Source: Geosiphon pyriformis
Lineage: Eukaryota; Glomeromycota; Glomeromycetes; Archaeosporales; Geosiphonaceae
Length of the DNA: 64,000 nucleotides
Direction of reading: 5' to 3'
NCBI GenBank assembly: GCA_016748015.1
Contig: JAAOMT010000503.1
Location: 303,258-367,257 of the forward strand
The position numbers and the translations under genes are program-made. Below the pieces are notes generated by a model. That model saw nothing but the letters and a program-made list of their open reading frames with translations, had not been told where the DNA came from and made no database searches. This document shows, in pieces, positions 11,501 through 22,085 of this stretch. Positions within the stretch are counted from its first letter, which is position 1, and each line of letters begins with the position of its first letter.

Positions 11501-12002
11501 ACAGTGACCAGATAGAACTTATCTATACTGACACCATCATTTCCATCCTTCCCTATCGACAATATTTCCTCAAAGTGAATTGGAAAATCCAAGACCAGGC
11601 CCTGCTATTTGAAGCCAACCCTAAAATTTGCTCTCTAGCCAATATTGCTAACTTGTATTTACCAGCAAAGACTCATAAACACTTCAAAATTTCCATTCAC
11701 AATTCAACCAAAGATGTTATAGAAATTCCTGAGGGAACTCTTGTCAGTTCCATATCTGCAGATATTCGGAACCCTGAAAAACTCCAATCTATTTCAGATT
11801 TTACACAATTGTTCTTATTCTGCAACATTACATTACAAATATGGAATTTGCCAAAAAAAAGTTATCTGTTCACACCAGAAGAGATCAATAAATTGAATTT
11901 AGAAAACTTAAGTACCCTACAACAGATGCAACTCAAAGTCTTTCTGAATTAGTATGCTGATGTCTTTGCCAGCAAAAATAAGTTTGGATATACTGACATT
12001 GT

Positions 12003-13290
12003 AAAACACCAAATCAACACAAAAGCTGCTTGATCTATCAAGCAACGAGCTTACCAAGTATCCCATCTGGTGATAACTTAATTAAGCAAGAAGTACAACA
12101 GATGCTTGACAATGGTTTAATCAAAGAATTGTTAAGCCCTTGGTCCTTTCCAGTAGTCCTAGTTACTAAGAAAAATGGAAAGGTACAATTCTGCATGAAC
12201 TACAGAAAACTAAACAGTGTCACTCGAGGAGATAGTTATTACACTCTCTTTATCCAAGAAATTCTGGACAATCTAAGAAAAAAAAAATAGTTTTCATCAT
12301 TAGATCTAGCAAGTGGTTATTGGCAAGTTGAAATAAATTCCAAAGACAAAGAAAAAACAGCATTCACCACTTGAGATGAAAACTTCGAGTTTAACATAAT
12401 GCCTTTTGGACTCTTCAATGCTTCTGCCATGTTCTAATGCTTTATGAATATTGTATACAAAAGAATCCTGTGAAAATCAGTCATAGTATATCTAGATAAT
12501 ACCAATGTCTTTTCTAAAACGTTTAACAATTATTTGCTCTATCTGTAACAAGTTTTCGAATGTTTTCATAATGCCGAATTGAAACTCAACCCTAATAAAT
12601 GCTTCTTTGGAAAAACCGAGTTAAAATTTCTAGGACATGTAATCAGCAAAGACGAAGTCAAACCTGATTCAGATAAGATCCAAAAAGTCAAGAATTTTCC
12701 AGCCCCAATTAACTTCAGAGAATTACGAGGATTTCTAAGATTGACAAAATATTATTGTTGATTTGTCAAAGGTTTCTCGAACATTGCAAAACCACTTCAT
12801 CATTTGTTGTCCAAATACATACCATATTTGTTAAAAGAAGATTAACAGAAGGCATTCAATTATCTTAAACAGTGATTGATCACATCCCCAATCCTGATTT
12901 ACCCAGATTTTTTTAAACTGTTTATTGTCATTACAGACTCCTCAAAAAATGCTCTAGAAGCAGTTTTATCACAAATAGGACTGAACAATAGAGAACATCC
13001 AATTGCCTATGCCAGTTGCAGCATGAGTCCACTAAAAAAAAATTACAGCACAACAGATCTGGAATGTTTCGCCATTTATTGGGTCATACAAACTTGGAAA
13101 CATTACCTTAGTCAACCATTTGACTTATATACTGACCACAAAGGACTTATTTGGTTACTTAACAATCCACAACTAGAAGAAAAATATGTGAGATGAAGTA
13201 CTTATCTGCAACAATTCTCACTCAAAGTCTATTACAAGGAAGGATCCAAGAACACCAATGCTGACAATTTGTCGAGGATGCCACAAACCT
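12003..13290 (+). pseudogene. Element D reverse transcriptase-RNase H
   Basis: Ty3-type RT with IKQEVQQMLDNGLIKELLSPWSFPVVLV, split over several stops. Fragments include KKNGKVQFCMNYRKLN, SSLDLASGYWQVEI, FNIMPFGLFNASAMF and the catalytic box reading YLDN instead of YLDD, then FLGHVISKDEVKPDSDKI. RNase H follows at 12,876-13,196: FIVITDSSKNALEAVL, then TDLECFAIYWV and YTDHKGLIWLL, with DNLSRMPQ at the end. Internal TGA and TAG codons and the altered YLDD make it inactive. Confidence 0.85.
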
Positions 13291-13539
13291 AATTCCAGAC
13301 CCATAAACACACTCACTTATCAACAACTACATCAGTACCTATCAACACTATGTTTCAAAAAGATATTATCTCAACAGGAACAAAGTACCATACAAAAACA
13401 AGCCTGAAATTATTTTATTCAAGACAACTAACTATATCAATAAGAACACTGAAACCACCCCATCCCATAATGACTAATTAAGAACAGTAAAAGAGAAACT
13501 ATACTATATAGCATGGACTCAGATCTGATGTCAGGACAC

Positions 13540-14680
13540 TTTAACAAAGATGCTACCTTCGAAAAACACTAAATTTATACTATTGGCCAATGATATACAA
13601 AGATATTTTCAAATATGTGCTCAATTGTAATACATACCAGCGAAGAGAAGGAGCAAGATCAACAGAACCACTTCGACCCATTTCAGTTGGAAATCCATTT
13701 GATAGAATTAGGATCAATTTGGTTGGTCTTTTCTCAATTACATCTAAAGAAAATTGGTATATTGCTGTAGCCATTGATTATCTTACAAAATGGCCAGAAG
13801 CCAGAGCAATTCAAGTGGCCAATGCTAAAACAGTAGCCAAGTTTGTACATAAAAACCTAATTTGCCAACATGGATGTTTGAAAGAATTGTTATCCAATCA
13901 AGGAACACATTTCATCAATAATATGTTAACAGAATTAAGCCAATGGTTTGGTATAAAACATTTTTTATTGTCACCATACCACCCACAAATTAATGGACTG
14001 GTAAAATGGTTTAACCAAACACTTTATGAAGCACTAGCAAAAATAAGTCAAAAAAACGAACAAGAATGGGACTTATTCATACCTTCAGTACTTTTTATAT
14101 ACTGAACACTAAAGCAAAATATAATACACTTCACACCATTCAAACTAGTCTATGGAAGGAAAGCTACATTACTTATTGAACAAGAAATATTGTTCTACCC
14201 AACAAAAACAATTACCAAAGAAAATTTTAAAGCTATCTTGTATCACAGAACGTACCAGCTAATGAAAACATTAGAAAACAATCAAAGAACAACAGCTGAT
14301 AACATTAGTAACACTTAAAAACAACAAAAGGAAAGACATGACAATCACCCTATCTGAACAACCAATGGAATTCAAAATTGAAGACCAGGTACTGTTATAT
14401 TGTACAAAAGCTGAGAAACAGTGAAATAAAAAGTTGGACCCAAAGTGGGATAGTCTATTCCACATACAAAAAGCTTTAGGAAATAGAGCTTACAAACTAC
14501 AATTAAAAGACAGGATTTTAAAGAAAGTAGTGCATGGAAATTGGTTAAAAATTTATTATGCAAAACAAGAATCATCATCATCAGTACCTCAACTAGGAAC
14601 ACAAATTTTATTAATCAGACCAGAAGATATATCACAAAATCTGGAACCAATCATCATCATCAAAATATAGACAATGAGCA
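13540..14680 (+). pseudogene. Element D integrase with catalytic triad lost
   Basis: A retroviral-type integrase. A zinc-finger remnant reads LNCNTYQRREG (the CxxC is partly lost). The core (13,590-14,105) has AVAIDYLTKWPEA and SPYHPQINGLVKWFNQTL. All three catalytic positions are changed compared with element A: D to N in RINLVG, D to N in LSNQGTHF, and E to K in GLVKWFN. Each is explained by one G-to-A transition. The C-terminal region (14,340-14,600) continues to PKWDSLFHIQKALGNRAYKL. It cannot catalyse integration. Confidence 0.85.
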
Positions 14681-14829
14681 GCAAATTAAATTGGAGAATT
14701 CAAATATATATAGCATTCGAAAAGCAGCAAAAAATGATAGAAATTTTAATATAGACCTTTCAGATCAAATTTTAAAATTATCTAAACAATTATTTGAAAC
14801 AATTCAAAAATCTCCTGCTTAAATAGAAA

Positions 14830-15486
14830 TAACAATTGATAAAAAAGAGATACAATACAAAGATAAGAGCAGGAGAGAGGAGGACGAGAGTTTAATTAGA
14901 ACTAAATTTTTCCTTTCCTACTCACCACCCAAAAAGCAATGTTGAAAAAAAAATTGCCTTTGGGCAGGAGGTGGAAAAGAAAGAGACAAAAAACAAGAAA
15001 AAGGTTACAAAAGAAGATACTTGGTCCACAAGCTCGAAGAAATAAAAAAAGCTTTAATTCATGAGACCGAACTCTCTGAAACAGGGGAGTGAACACCTGA
15101 CAATGCTCAGGAATGGAAAGAAAAACTTTCTCCAGCATATTGGTTCTACAAAATTGGAGAACAGCTTGACTTGAAAACACCATATGAAGACCTCAGCCAG
15201 AAAATGTTCAACAAAGAAGCAATACAACAAGTAGAAAAGTTTGTAAAGAAAAACAACCTGATACTATATTACAAAACAGCATACTGACTATATGTCACTT
15301 TCCAACATTGTCCAAATGTACTGGTATATGAATCGATAAAGATGATAACAGTTAACAACATAGAACAAATTACCAATCAACAGTTCAAAGACCTACGAAA
15401 AACAGTACTCGATGCAATTATCGAATATTACATGAATGAAGACATAGGAACAGATACATATGATTTCACAGGAGCTCAATTCTAAA
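14830..15486 (+). pseudogene. Element D post-integrase ORF
   Basis: A reading frame after the integrase with a conserved end: IQQVEKFVKKNNL, then ITNQQFKDLRK and a terminal TGAQF. Equivalent ends exist in element A (about 49,820-49,520) and element B (about 52,020-51,745, FVGKNNLSTQAQ and ITNAQFEELQT). No function recognised. The conservation in three elements, including the drastically shortened B, suggests the segment matters, as protein or as RNA. Confidence 0.5.
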
Positions 15487-15499
15487 AAGAGAGGGATAA

Positions 15500-16587
15500 T
15501 GTTATCCAAGTAGAAAAACTGATCCAAAGTTATAAAGAAACATGACCAAAACATGACCAAAACGTGACATAACACAGAATAGCACGCAATAATGTTGAAT
15601 AATGCATTATAATATAGGATAATGTGTTATAACACAGGATAACACAGAATAGCGTGCAATAACATTGGATAAACACATTATAATGAAGAATAATGTGTTA
15701 TAATACAGGATAACACAGAATAACATGTAATAACATTAGATAATATGTTATAATATAGGATAACTAGCAATAACATAGAAAAACGAAGCAATAACAGAAA
15801 TAGTAAAGCAATAGCTAGCAATAGTGAGACAATTGAAAGCAATCTTGTAAAACCAAAAGAATGTATAAAAGCAAGTAGTTGTAAAAATTAGAAAAACAGA
15901 CAGATAAATATGAACCTTTAGACAAGAATCAAATATCCATACCCCTTCATTATTTATTATCTTCCTTATTTCATCTTCTGAAATAAACCAATTATTAAAG
16001 AAATCAGAATCATGAATTCATGTTCTCGAACTTTGTGGAATTTATGTAAATTAACTCTTGTCTCATATCTTTGTTTTAGGACAGATGCTCTTAGCATAAC
16101 TGTCTCGAACTATTAACAATTTGGACCAATCACTCTTGATCACGGCAATTGATGATACTAATTTATTTATTTTTTCTTTTTTTTTTCTTTCTTATTTTTT
16201 TTGTGAAACGGCAACATAGTAAAACCAACTGTCTAAGAATAGACTTTGTGATAGCCTGGTAAAAGAGGGAAGCTCCTTCTAAGTTTTGAATATTAATATT
16301 ATCTTGTTAGTTTACCAGAAGAACGAAAAGACAATGCCAGATCCTAATGACTGTGCTCGTTAGTTTGGAGAAGAAAGCTCACATTTATGGAAAACGTTGC
16401 AATCAATGAAAGACAAACTCTGTGTCTTATAACCAAAGAACTTAATGGGTAAAATCACATTCAGAAATAGACTTTCAGAGACTGATAATCAAGACTAAGC
16501 CAACAGAATTACACAGAAGATGCATCATCAATAATTAAGAGCACCAAACATTACCATTTCTCATACCCACCAAGTTTACTTATAACA
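15500..16587 (+). repeat. 3' LTR of element D
   Basis: 1,088-bp partner of the LTR at 6,343-7,441, with TGTTAT...TATAACA ends, the palindromic array at about 15,555-15,770 and a TATAAAAG box at 15,864-15,871. Confidence 0.9.
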
Positions 16588-19500
16588 CCAGCATTTCTAA
16601 GGAGATCAAAAACCTTTTGCAAGTGTTCAAGATGTTCATTCCAGGTTTTTGAATATACTATTATACCATCTAAATAGACCAGAACAAAGTTTTTTTTTAC
16701 TGATTCAAATACTTTGTTTATTAAGCATTAAAAAGTAGAAGGAGTATTGATGAGACCAAAAAGCATAACTGTAAATTTATAGATGTCATATTTGGTAATA
16801 AAAGCAGTTTTTTTTTTACTTTTTTGATCCATTTCTACTTGTCAGAATTTAGCAGTTAAGTTAATAGTTGAGAAGAAAGCAGCACTATTGAATTTGTTTA
16901 GCATTGTATCAATTTTTGGAAGTAGATATATGTTTCTTATAGTAATAGCATTTAATTGGTGATAGTTAATGCAGAAGTATAAGGTTCCACTTTTTTTGAA
17001 TACCACTACAACTGGGAAAGCCTATTTACTTTTGGTTTTTTGTATAAATCTAAGATTTTTTATTTGGATTATTTCTTTCTTAATAAACCCATTATTGTGC
17101 TAATTGGATTAATAAGACTTCAAATAAATGGGGTAAGTTTCTCTGGTAGTAATAGTATGTTGTATCATATAAGTTCATCCAGAGGTATCACTTTCTTTTG
17201 AGATAACTGGACTATTTTTAGCCAACAGATTTTCAATGTCTATTTTTTTTTCTTCTAAGGAGAGTTTTTTTTGTTTTATTGTAAGTAATTGAATCTTAGA
17301 TGGTTTACTCTCAAAGAACTTTTGTACTTCTCTTAATTTTTCTCTTGGTATTAGGCTAATTGGCTCCCAATTTTTGTAATATATTAAGCAGGACTTGTAT
17401 TTATCACTTGAAAAATACAAAAGTTTATTGCATCAGTACCTGGTACAAGGACCATATTATCAATAATTGTATTTAGCTTTCTTACTAGGTTTTTTATCAA
17501 AGATTCTTTTGAGGATATTATAGTAGGGCCAGCAAATCAGCTTGTCATTTACCATAATTCTTTCTTTGTTAGCTTTAATATTGTCTAGTGGCTTGTCATT
17601 GTTGGTGAAAATGGTATAGGTGAGTTTAACAGTTTCTTTTTATTCTTCTTGATCTTTTTCTTCATTACTTTCATTATCATCTGATTTATCTAATTGTTTT
17701 TTTTTGGTTTTGCTTGGATATTGAGAGAGTTGTTCAATAATGGCATTTAATCACAATGGGTTTTTTACCACATTTGATGATTAGTTCACAAAGTTTATAA
17801 TCAAGTAAAACTTTTGCCTTCTTAAACTATTTATTGTCAACAATAATAGTGTATTTTTTTGCTTCAAATACTTCCATATTAGTTTCAATGCTGATGTTAT
17901 TGATACAGACAGGAATAACTTTGGCTATACCAAGTTCTTTTTTTTTGTTATCATGCATATTGGTTATTGGTTTAGTTAAAAGTTTATCAATCTTTTTACC
18001 AATAACTTTCAGAAAGTGTTTGGCAATTACACTTACAGATGATCTACTGTTTAGGATCAAGTCAATGAAATAACCAGTCATTTGGGCTTTGCAAATTAAA
18101 AAGGTAATATTACTATTGTCAGCAAGTCCAGCTTAGTAAGAGCACTTGTTAGTTTTTGGTGTCTTCTTTTTTGAGATTAATTATTTGCAAAGATTTTTTC
18201 TGAACTGTGAATAAGTCATTAGTTGGCCAAATATAATGTGTGTTGGAGTTTTCATGAGATCTTTAATAATAAAATAGAGACTAGATTTTTGTACTATTTC
18301 TAAAGATTCCAACTTTGGGGAATTTTTAAAAACTTTAGCCTTTGGTGGCTCATTGTTATTAGCAGTTGATGTGGATACTTTGTTTGGGTTCAGAATAAAA
18401 TCAACCTTGGTTTTCTTCTTTTTTTTTGTTGATTTAAAAGTGTTAATTGCTAGTTTATCCATGTTATGATTATTATTAGTTAGATTAAAAGTGTAAAAAG
18501 GGTTTTTTTTTGGTTGGCTTGCACTTTTACCCTTTGGAGATGTGCCTACCAGTTTAAAAGCTAATAAACAGTGGCTTCAACTAAGGGATTCTCTCCAAAA
18601 AAATTGATGTTAGTATAATTGGATTTTTGATTGAGAATACTATTGTTATTGATTTTGTTGTTCTGATTATCATTATTTCTAAGAGCTGAAGAAAACAAAG
18701 GAAGATTATTGCAATCTTTGAAGAAATGTCCAGTTAATCTACAGCAATAACACACAAGTGGGCCATAATTTTGTTGTCTTTGAAAAGATGGTTGCTGGGA
18801 CTAATTAAAATGGGATTCAAATCTGAGGTTTTGGATTTGTTGATTTTCTCTGACTGCTTGGACTAAGAGTTCTAATAACCAAACAAGATTGGTTGTAAGT
18901 CTATCTATTAATTGTTTATTGGAATCTGAAGTCTAAGCAATGAAAGAAGTAGTAGTCATTTGAGAAACAGAAGCCATAATAAGAGCAAGAGCAAAAACTG
19001 AAAGTGTGAATTCTAAGTGCATCCTTTGATTGTTTTCAATTCATTGAACAAGTTCAATGACCATGTCTATTGTAGGATTGTCTTTTAGGGCCAAAAAAGA
19101 CCAAAGAGCATATAAAAGATCAGTTCTCAATTTTTTTGTAAAGAAATAAATCTTTTGTTCTTTTGTCCAGTTTTTTCCAAAGTCTACTTACTTGATTAAC
19201 TTTCTGATTGCTTTGGCATATTCAGTTACAATTTCACCAGGATCTTGGGTTTTTTTTCTAATTCCATGTGTTATTTGAATATCAAGATAGAAGTTCTAAA
19301 TTTCATTTCAAACTAGATAGTAAAAGAAATATTGTCTTTTCCAGCATTTGCTGATGTCCATCTAATGATTTTTTGTTAAGCATTGGCATTGGTTTTTTGT
19401 GAGAACCAAGTAGCAGGAAAGTTTTGAAGATAGCCACCAATAATTTGGAACTTGTATTCATTATCATATTGGTTGGCTGTGGTAGCTCTTTCAAAGTCAT

Positions 19501-20087
19501 CCAACCATTCAATTAAATCTTGTATATTACCTCTGAATAATGATAATGAAGTATTGTTTTTTTATTTTAAAGCAGTTTGTATGTCTTGAAGTGTGATCAG
19601 AATATTTTGTTGCATAGAGTCATTAGCCATTGGTTTAGGAGTAGCTGTTTGTATAAAGTGTTTTGATTTACTTAAGAAGAGATCAAAAACAAAAGTAGTT
19701 TAATAGTTTTTTTCTTTTGTTTCAAAGAATGTTTTAGCTAGCAATTCAAATGTGAATTTGGTAATTTAGATATTTAGAATCAGAAAACTGTTGTTTAAAG
19801 ATTGTAGAATATAAAAGCTAATTGATATTGTTGTTTCTTTTTTTAAAATTGTCTTCGAAATAAGCTTGGTCAAAGTAATAAGTTGTATAGGCTGTATAGG
19901 TTTCAGCTGAATGCTTATTTAGAAACCAGTTCCAAAAGTCTTGGAATTGTCTACTGAATTGTTTTTCAATAAGGAAGCAAATCAAGCAAAAGAGCAAAAG
20001 ATTAAGTTCAATAAAGTCTAAATCATTTTTGTTGTGTGCTTTAAAGTGTTCTTCTGATTGTTGTAACAGGTATAAATAATTACTCAT
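16588..20087 (-). pseudogene. C2 gag, protease and first half of RT
   Basis: Read right to left: gag from a Met at 20,087 (MSNYLYLLQQSEEHF), gag core (to about 18,960), zinc knuckle at about 18,755-18,715 (CYCCRLTGHFFKDC, CCHC intact), lysine-rich linker, and protease at about 18,081-17,990 (LILNSR, active-site Asp and Gly both changed). RT then runs to the D insertion: FPVVVVFKKSGTLYFCINY, KTAFITKYDIYKFTVMLFGL and VYLDGIIVYSKTWNEH, where YLDD has become YLDG. Stops and frameshifts throughout. Compared with C1 the zinc knuckle is better preserved. Confidence 0.75.
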
Positions 20088-20139
20088 ACAATAGAAAACA
20101 AAATAGATTTTGACAACCTCACAAAAAGCACCACTTTTA

Positions 20140-20763
20140 TGTTACAGATTAAAGTAATAAGCTAACAAATAACAAAAAAGAACAGAATTATAGAGTAATA
20201 AAAGGAATCAAAGAAAATTCAACTTCAAAAAGTGAATTAAATAAGTATGAATTTAATGTATAAGATCAGTTTCATAAAATATCTTAATTACTATACTTTT
20301 CAAAAGATAATTGGGAATCTGAAGATAAAGAAATAGTTCATACTATCAACAAATAATTACACACTAATATAATTCTATGCCTCATGTTAGTACTCTTAGA
20401 ATTTAATATCAAGTATCAGATATACTTTTCAATTATGTTTTATTCAATAATCTTCAAATGCTACAATTACACATTTTAGGAAAAGGATAGAAAATAACCA
20501 ACAAGTAATCTTTTATTTCAAGATGTTCAAATACTTAAAAGTAAAGAAAAAAATTTTAATGATAAAAAAAGAATTAAGATGAAAGTTGTTATTTTATTTA
20601 TTTTATTTTCTTGATTTCTGACATGTCTTTTCAATGATCAGGTCAACAACTAGGTCAATGATCAGGTCAATGATCACTATCTAAAAATAAGATGGCTAAT
20701 TATATGACATCGGTGGCTAATACATGTGATAACTAATAAAAAGTATGGGTTTCAATCGTAACA
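20140..20763 (-). repeat. 5' LTR of C2, promoter segment deleted
   Basis: 624-bp LTR ending TGTTAC...GTAACA. Aligned with 3,503-4,210 it lacks a stretch that in the other LTR contains the TATATAA box and part of the 11-bp tandem repeat: GACATGTCTTTT runs directly into CAATGATCAGGTC near 20,630. As this is the promoter-side LTR of C2, the deletion should have silenced it. The right flank runs straight into LINE I coding sequence, so C2 (or the tandem array) inserted into that LINE. Confidence 0.75.
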
Positions 20764-21432
20764 GTAGTATTGTGTGTTTGTTTTGTGAGAATGTCAAATT
20801 TTTGGATCACGTTTTTTCTTGTAGAATGGATAGTGAAGCTCACAAGAAGCTGCTAGATGCCCATATGGCCACCTGGAAAGCATCTTCTGGTCAGCTTAGG
20901 TCATTCTCGTGTGTTTTCCAATTGCTCTCCTCATGTTCTTCTAATTTTGCTGTATATACGGCTTTATGTAGGGGGTTTGTTTTTAAGGACTGGTTTTAGG
21001 AAGCTTTCTCAGTTTTCAAAGATCCTAAAATTGCTAGCTGTAAGGTTGTGGACTTTGTACATAGTTTTAGACTGGCTTATAGAAATAATATCTGGCTTGT
21101 TCCCTTCAAGCACCGGGCTTTAATGGAAAAGGGTGGCCTAATTCTGTGCGATGGGACCATATCAGTAGTTGTTACCGGCCCATCATCTGTATTGTCTAGT
21201 GGTGTGGTTAAGCTGCTGGGGATTGCTGAGGCTTTCGGAGTGAGTTTTGGCATGTGCAAATCGTGTTTGTTCTTTTCGGATATTGGGGATTTCATTTCTG
21301 TACGTGTAGACGCATAGTGTTGTCCTGACTGGCCTGAGTGGCTGGTCATGTGTAGCAAATGCATGATTCACTCCTAGTTTAGATCACTTAGTGTTTGGAC
21401 CTCACCCATTAAACGAAATAAAAAAAAACATT
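20764..21432 (+). mobile_element. LINE I, 3' end (interrupted by the C array)
   Basis: 3' part of a non-LTR element. It encodes the post-RNase H region seen in all LINEs of this window: a CLFC...HVFSC zinc-finger-like motif, then a conserved C-terminal block ending CLFFSDIGDF. A single TAG interrupts it near 21,000. It ends with GTGTTTGGACCTCACCC, then ATTAAACG and an A-rich tail (about 21,390-21,432), the shared 3' end. GC is clearly higher than in the other LINE copies, so it is less decayed or from a different subfamily. The 5' part must lie left of the window, beyond C1. Confidence 0.75.
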
Positions 21433-22085
21433 TATTTTTTATAAAAATAAAATAAAATAAAATAAAAATTTGCAATTAACAAAATATGGCATAAATTGAT
21501 TTTTATTGTAAAATGTCGAAATTTTTAAATTTTTTCAAACAATGAAATTTAAAGTTTCATAATGTGAATTTTACAAAATTCATTAAAAAACATGTTATAA
21601 AATAAAAGCTTTTAAAATTGATTTGAGTCAGAAATAAAAAGTATTTCGATATTTTTTTCTTAAATCTCGTGAAATTTTTCCAAACTGGAATTTCAGAACT
21701 TGTTTTCATACATTTTTATTGTCTCGATTTCTTTGCAGTCATACCTAGAATCAGAATGGCTTTTCTCATCGCTATTTATGTAGAGAACATAGGTGTTCCA
21801 GATTACGCGTCATATTATACATTCCTAGAATACATATCAGGCGTAATTCAGAAGATAATGCAATATCAGAAAACAAATGAATAATTTATCGTAGAAGGAT
21901 GGCGTTAGCCAAAAGGATTTTCCGAGCGAGATGTGAAAATAACCTATTTTGTATTCAAAGAACGATTTGTTTTACAGTATAGGAAGACTAAAGAAAAGGA
22001 AATTATTTATTGTACAGTTTCTAAGAAGTTTCAGACGAGTGAATCAATAAATATAAAACAATTTCATACAATGAGAATATAATGT
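21433..22085. other. AT-rich intergenic stretch
   Basis: A/T-rich spacer between LINE I and the F-box gene. I see no convincing gene. The last part is probably the 3' UTR of the minus-strand F-box gene. A 71-codon open frame at 21,669-21,884 has no recognisable features. Confidence 0.5.

Larger units (their letters stand above)
6343..16587 (+). mobile_element. Ty3-like element D, full length, with dUTPase domain
   Basis: A complete but decayed LTR-retrotransposon inserted into the RT of C2. LTRs are 6,343-7,441 and 15,500-16,587, both with TGTTAT...TAACA-type inverted ends. It is flanked by a perfect 4-bp target duplication, CCAG (6,339-6,342 and 16,588-16,591). Directly after the 5' LTR comes TTTGGTGCTCCCTGTGAGG, the likely tRNA primer-binding site. 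Order of parts: leader ORF, gag with zinc knuckle, protease, cysteine-rich module, dUTPase, RT, RNase H, integrase, post-integrase ORF. Many TGA/TAG stops and missense changes look like G:C to A:T transitions. Confidence 0.9.
3503..20763 (-). mobile_element. Ty3-like element C2 (complete but interrupted by element D)
   Basis: LTR-retrotransposon on the minus strand. Its 5' LTR is 20,140-20,763 and its 3' LTR 3,503-4,210. Read right to left it has gag, zinc knuckle, protease, RT (broken by element D at 6,343-16,587), RNase H and integrase. RT homology continues across D: the RT piece ending at 16,588 (LLRNAG) joins the piece starting at 6,342 (LKINLIKFFFGQQ) without a gap once the 4-bp duplication is removed. 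The left LTR also serves as the 5' LTR of C1, so C1 and C2 form a tandem pair. All reading frames are decayed. Confidence 0.8.

Noticed and set aside
20140-20763. Perfect target duplication for the C array
   Set aside because: The left end of the array is outside the window, or covered by another LTR, so the second flank cannot be seen.
21669-21884. 71-codon open frame between LINE I and the F-box gene
   Set aside because: No domain or conserved feature and in AT-rich spacer; not supported as a gene.
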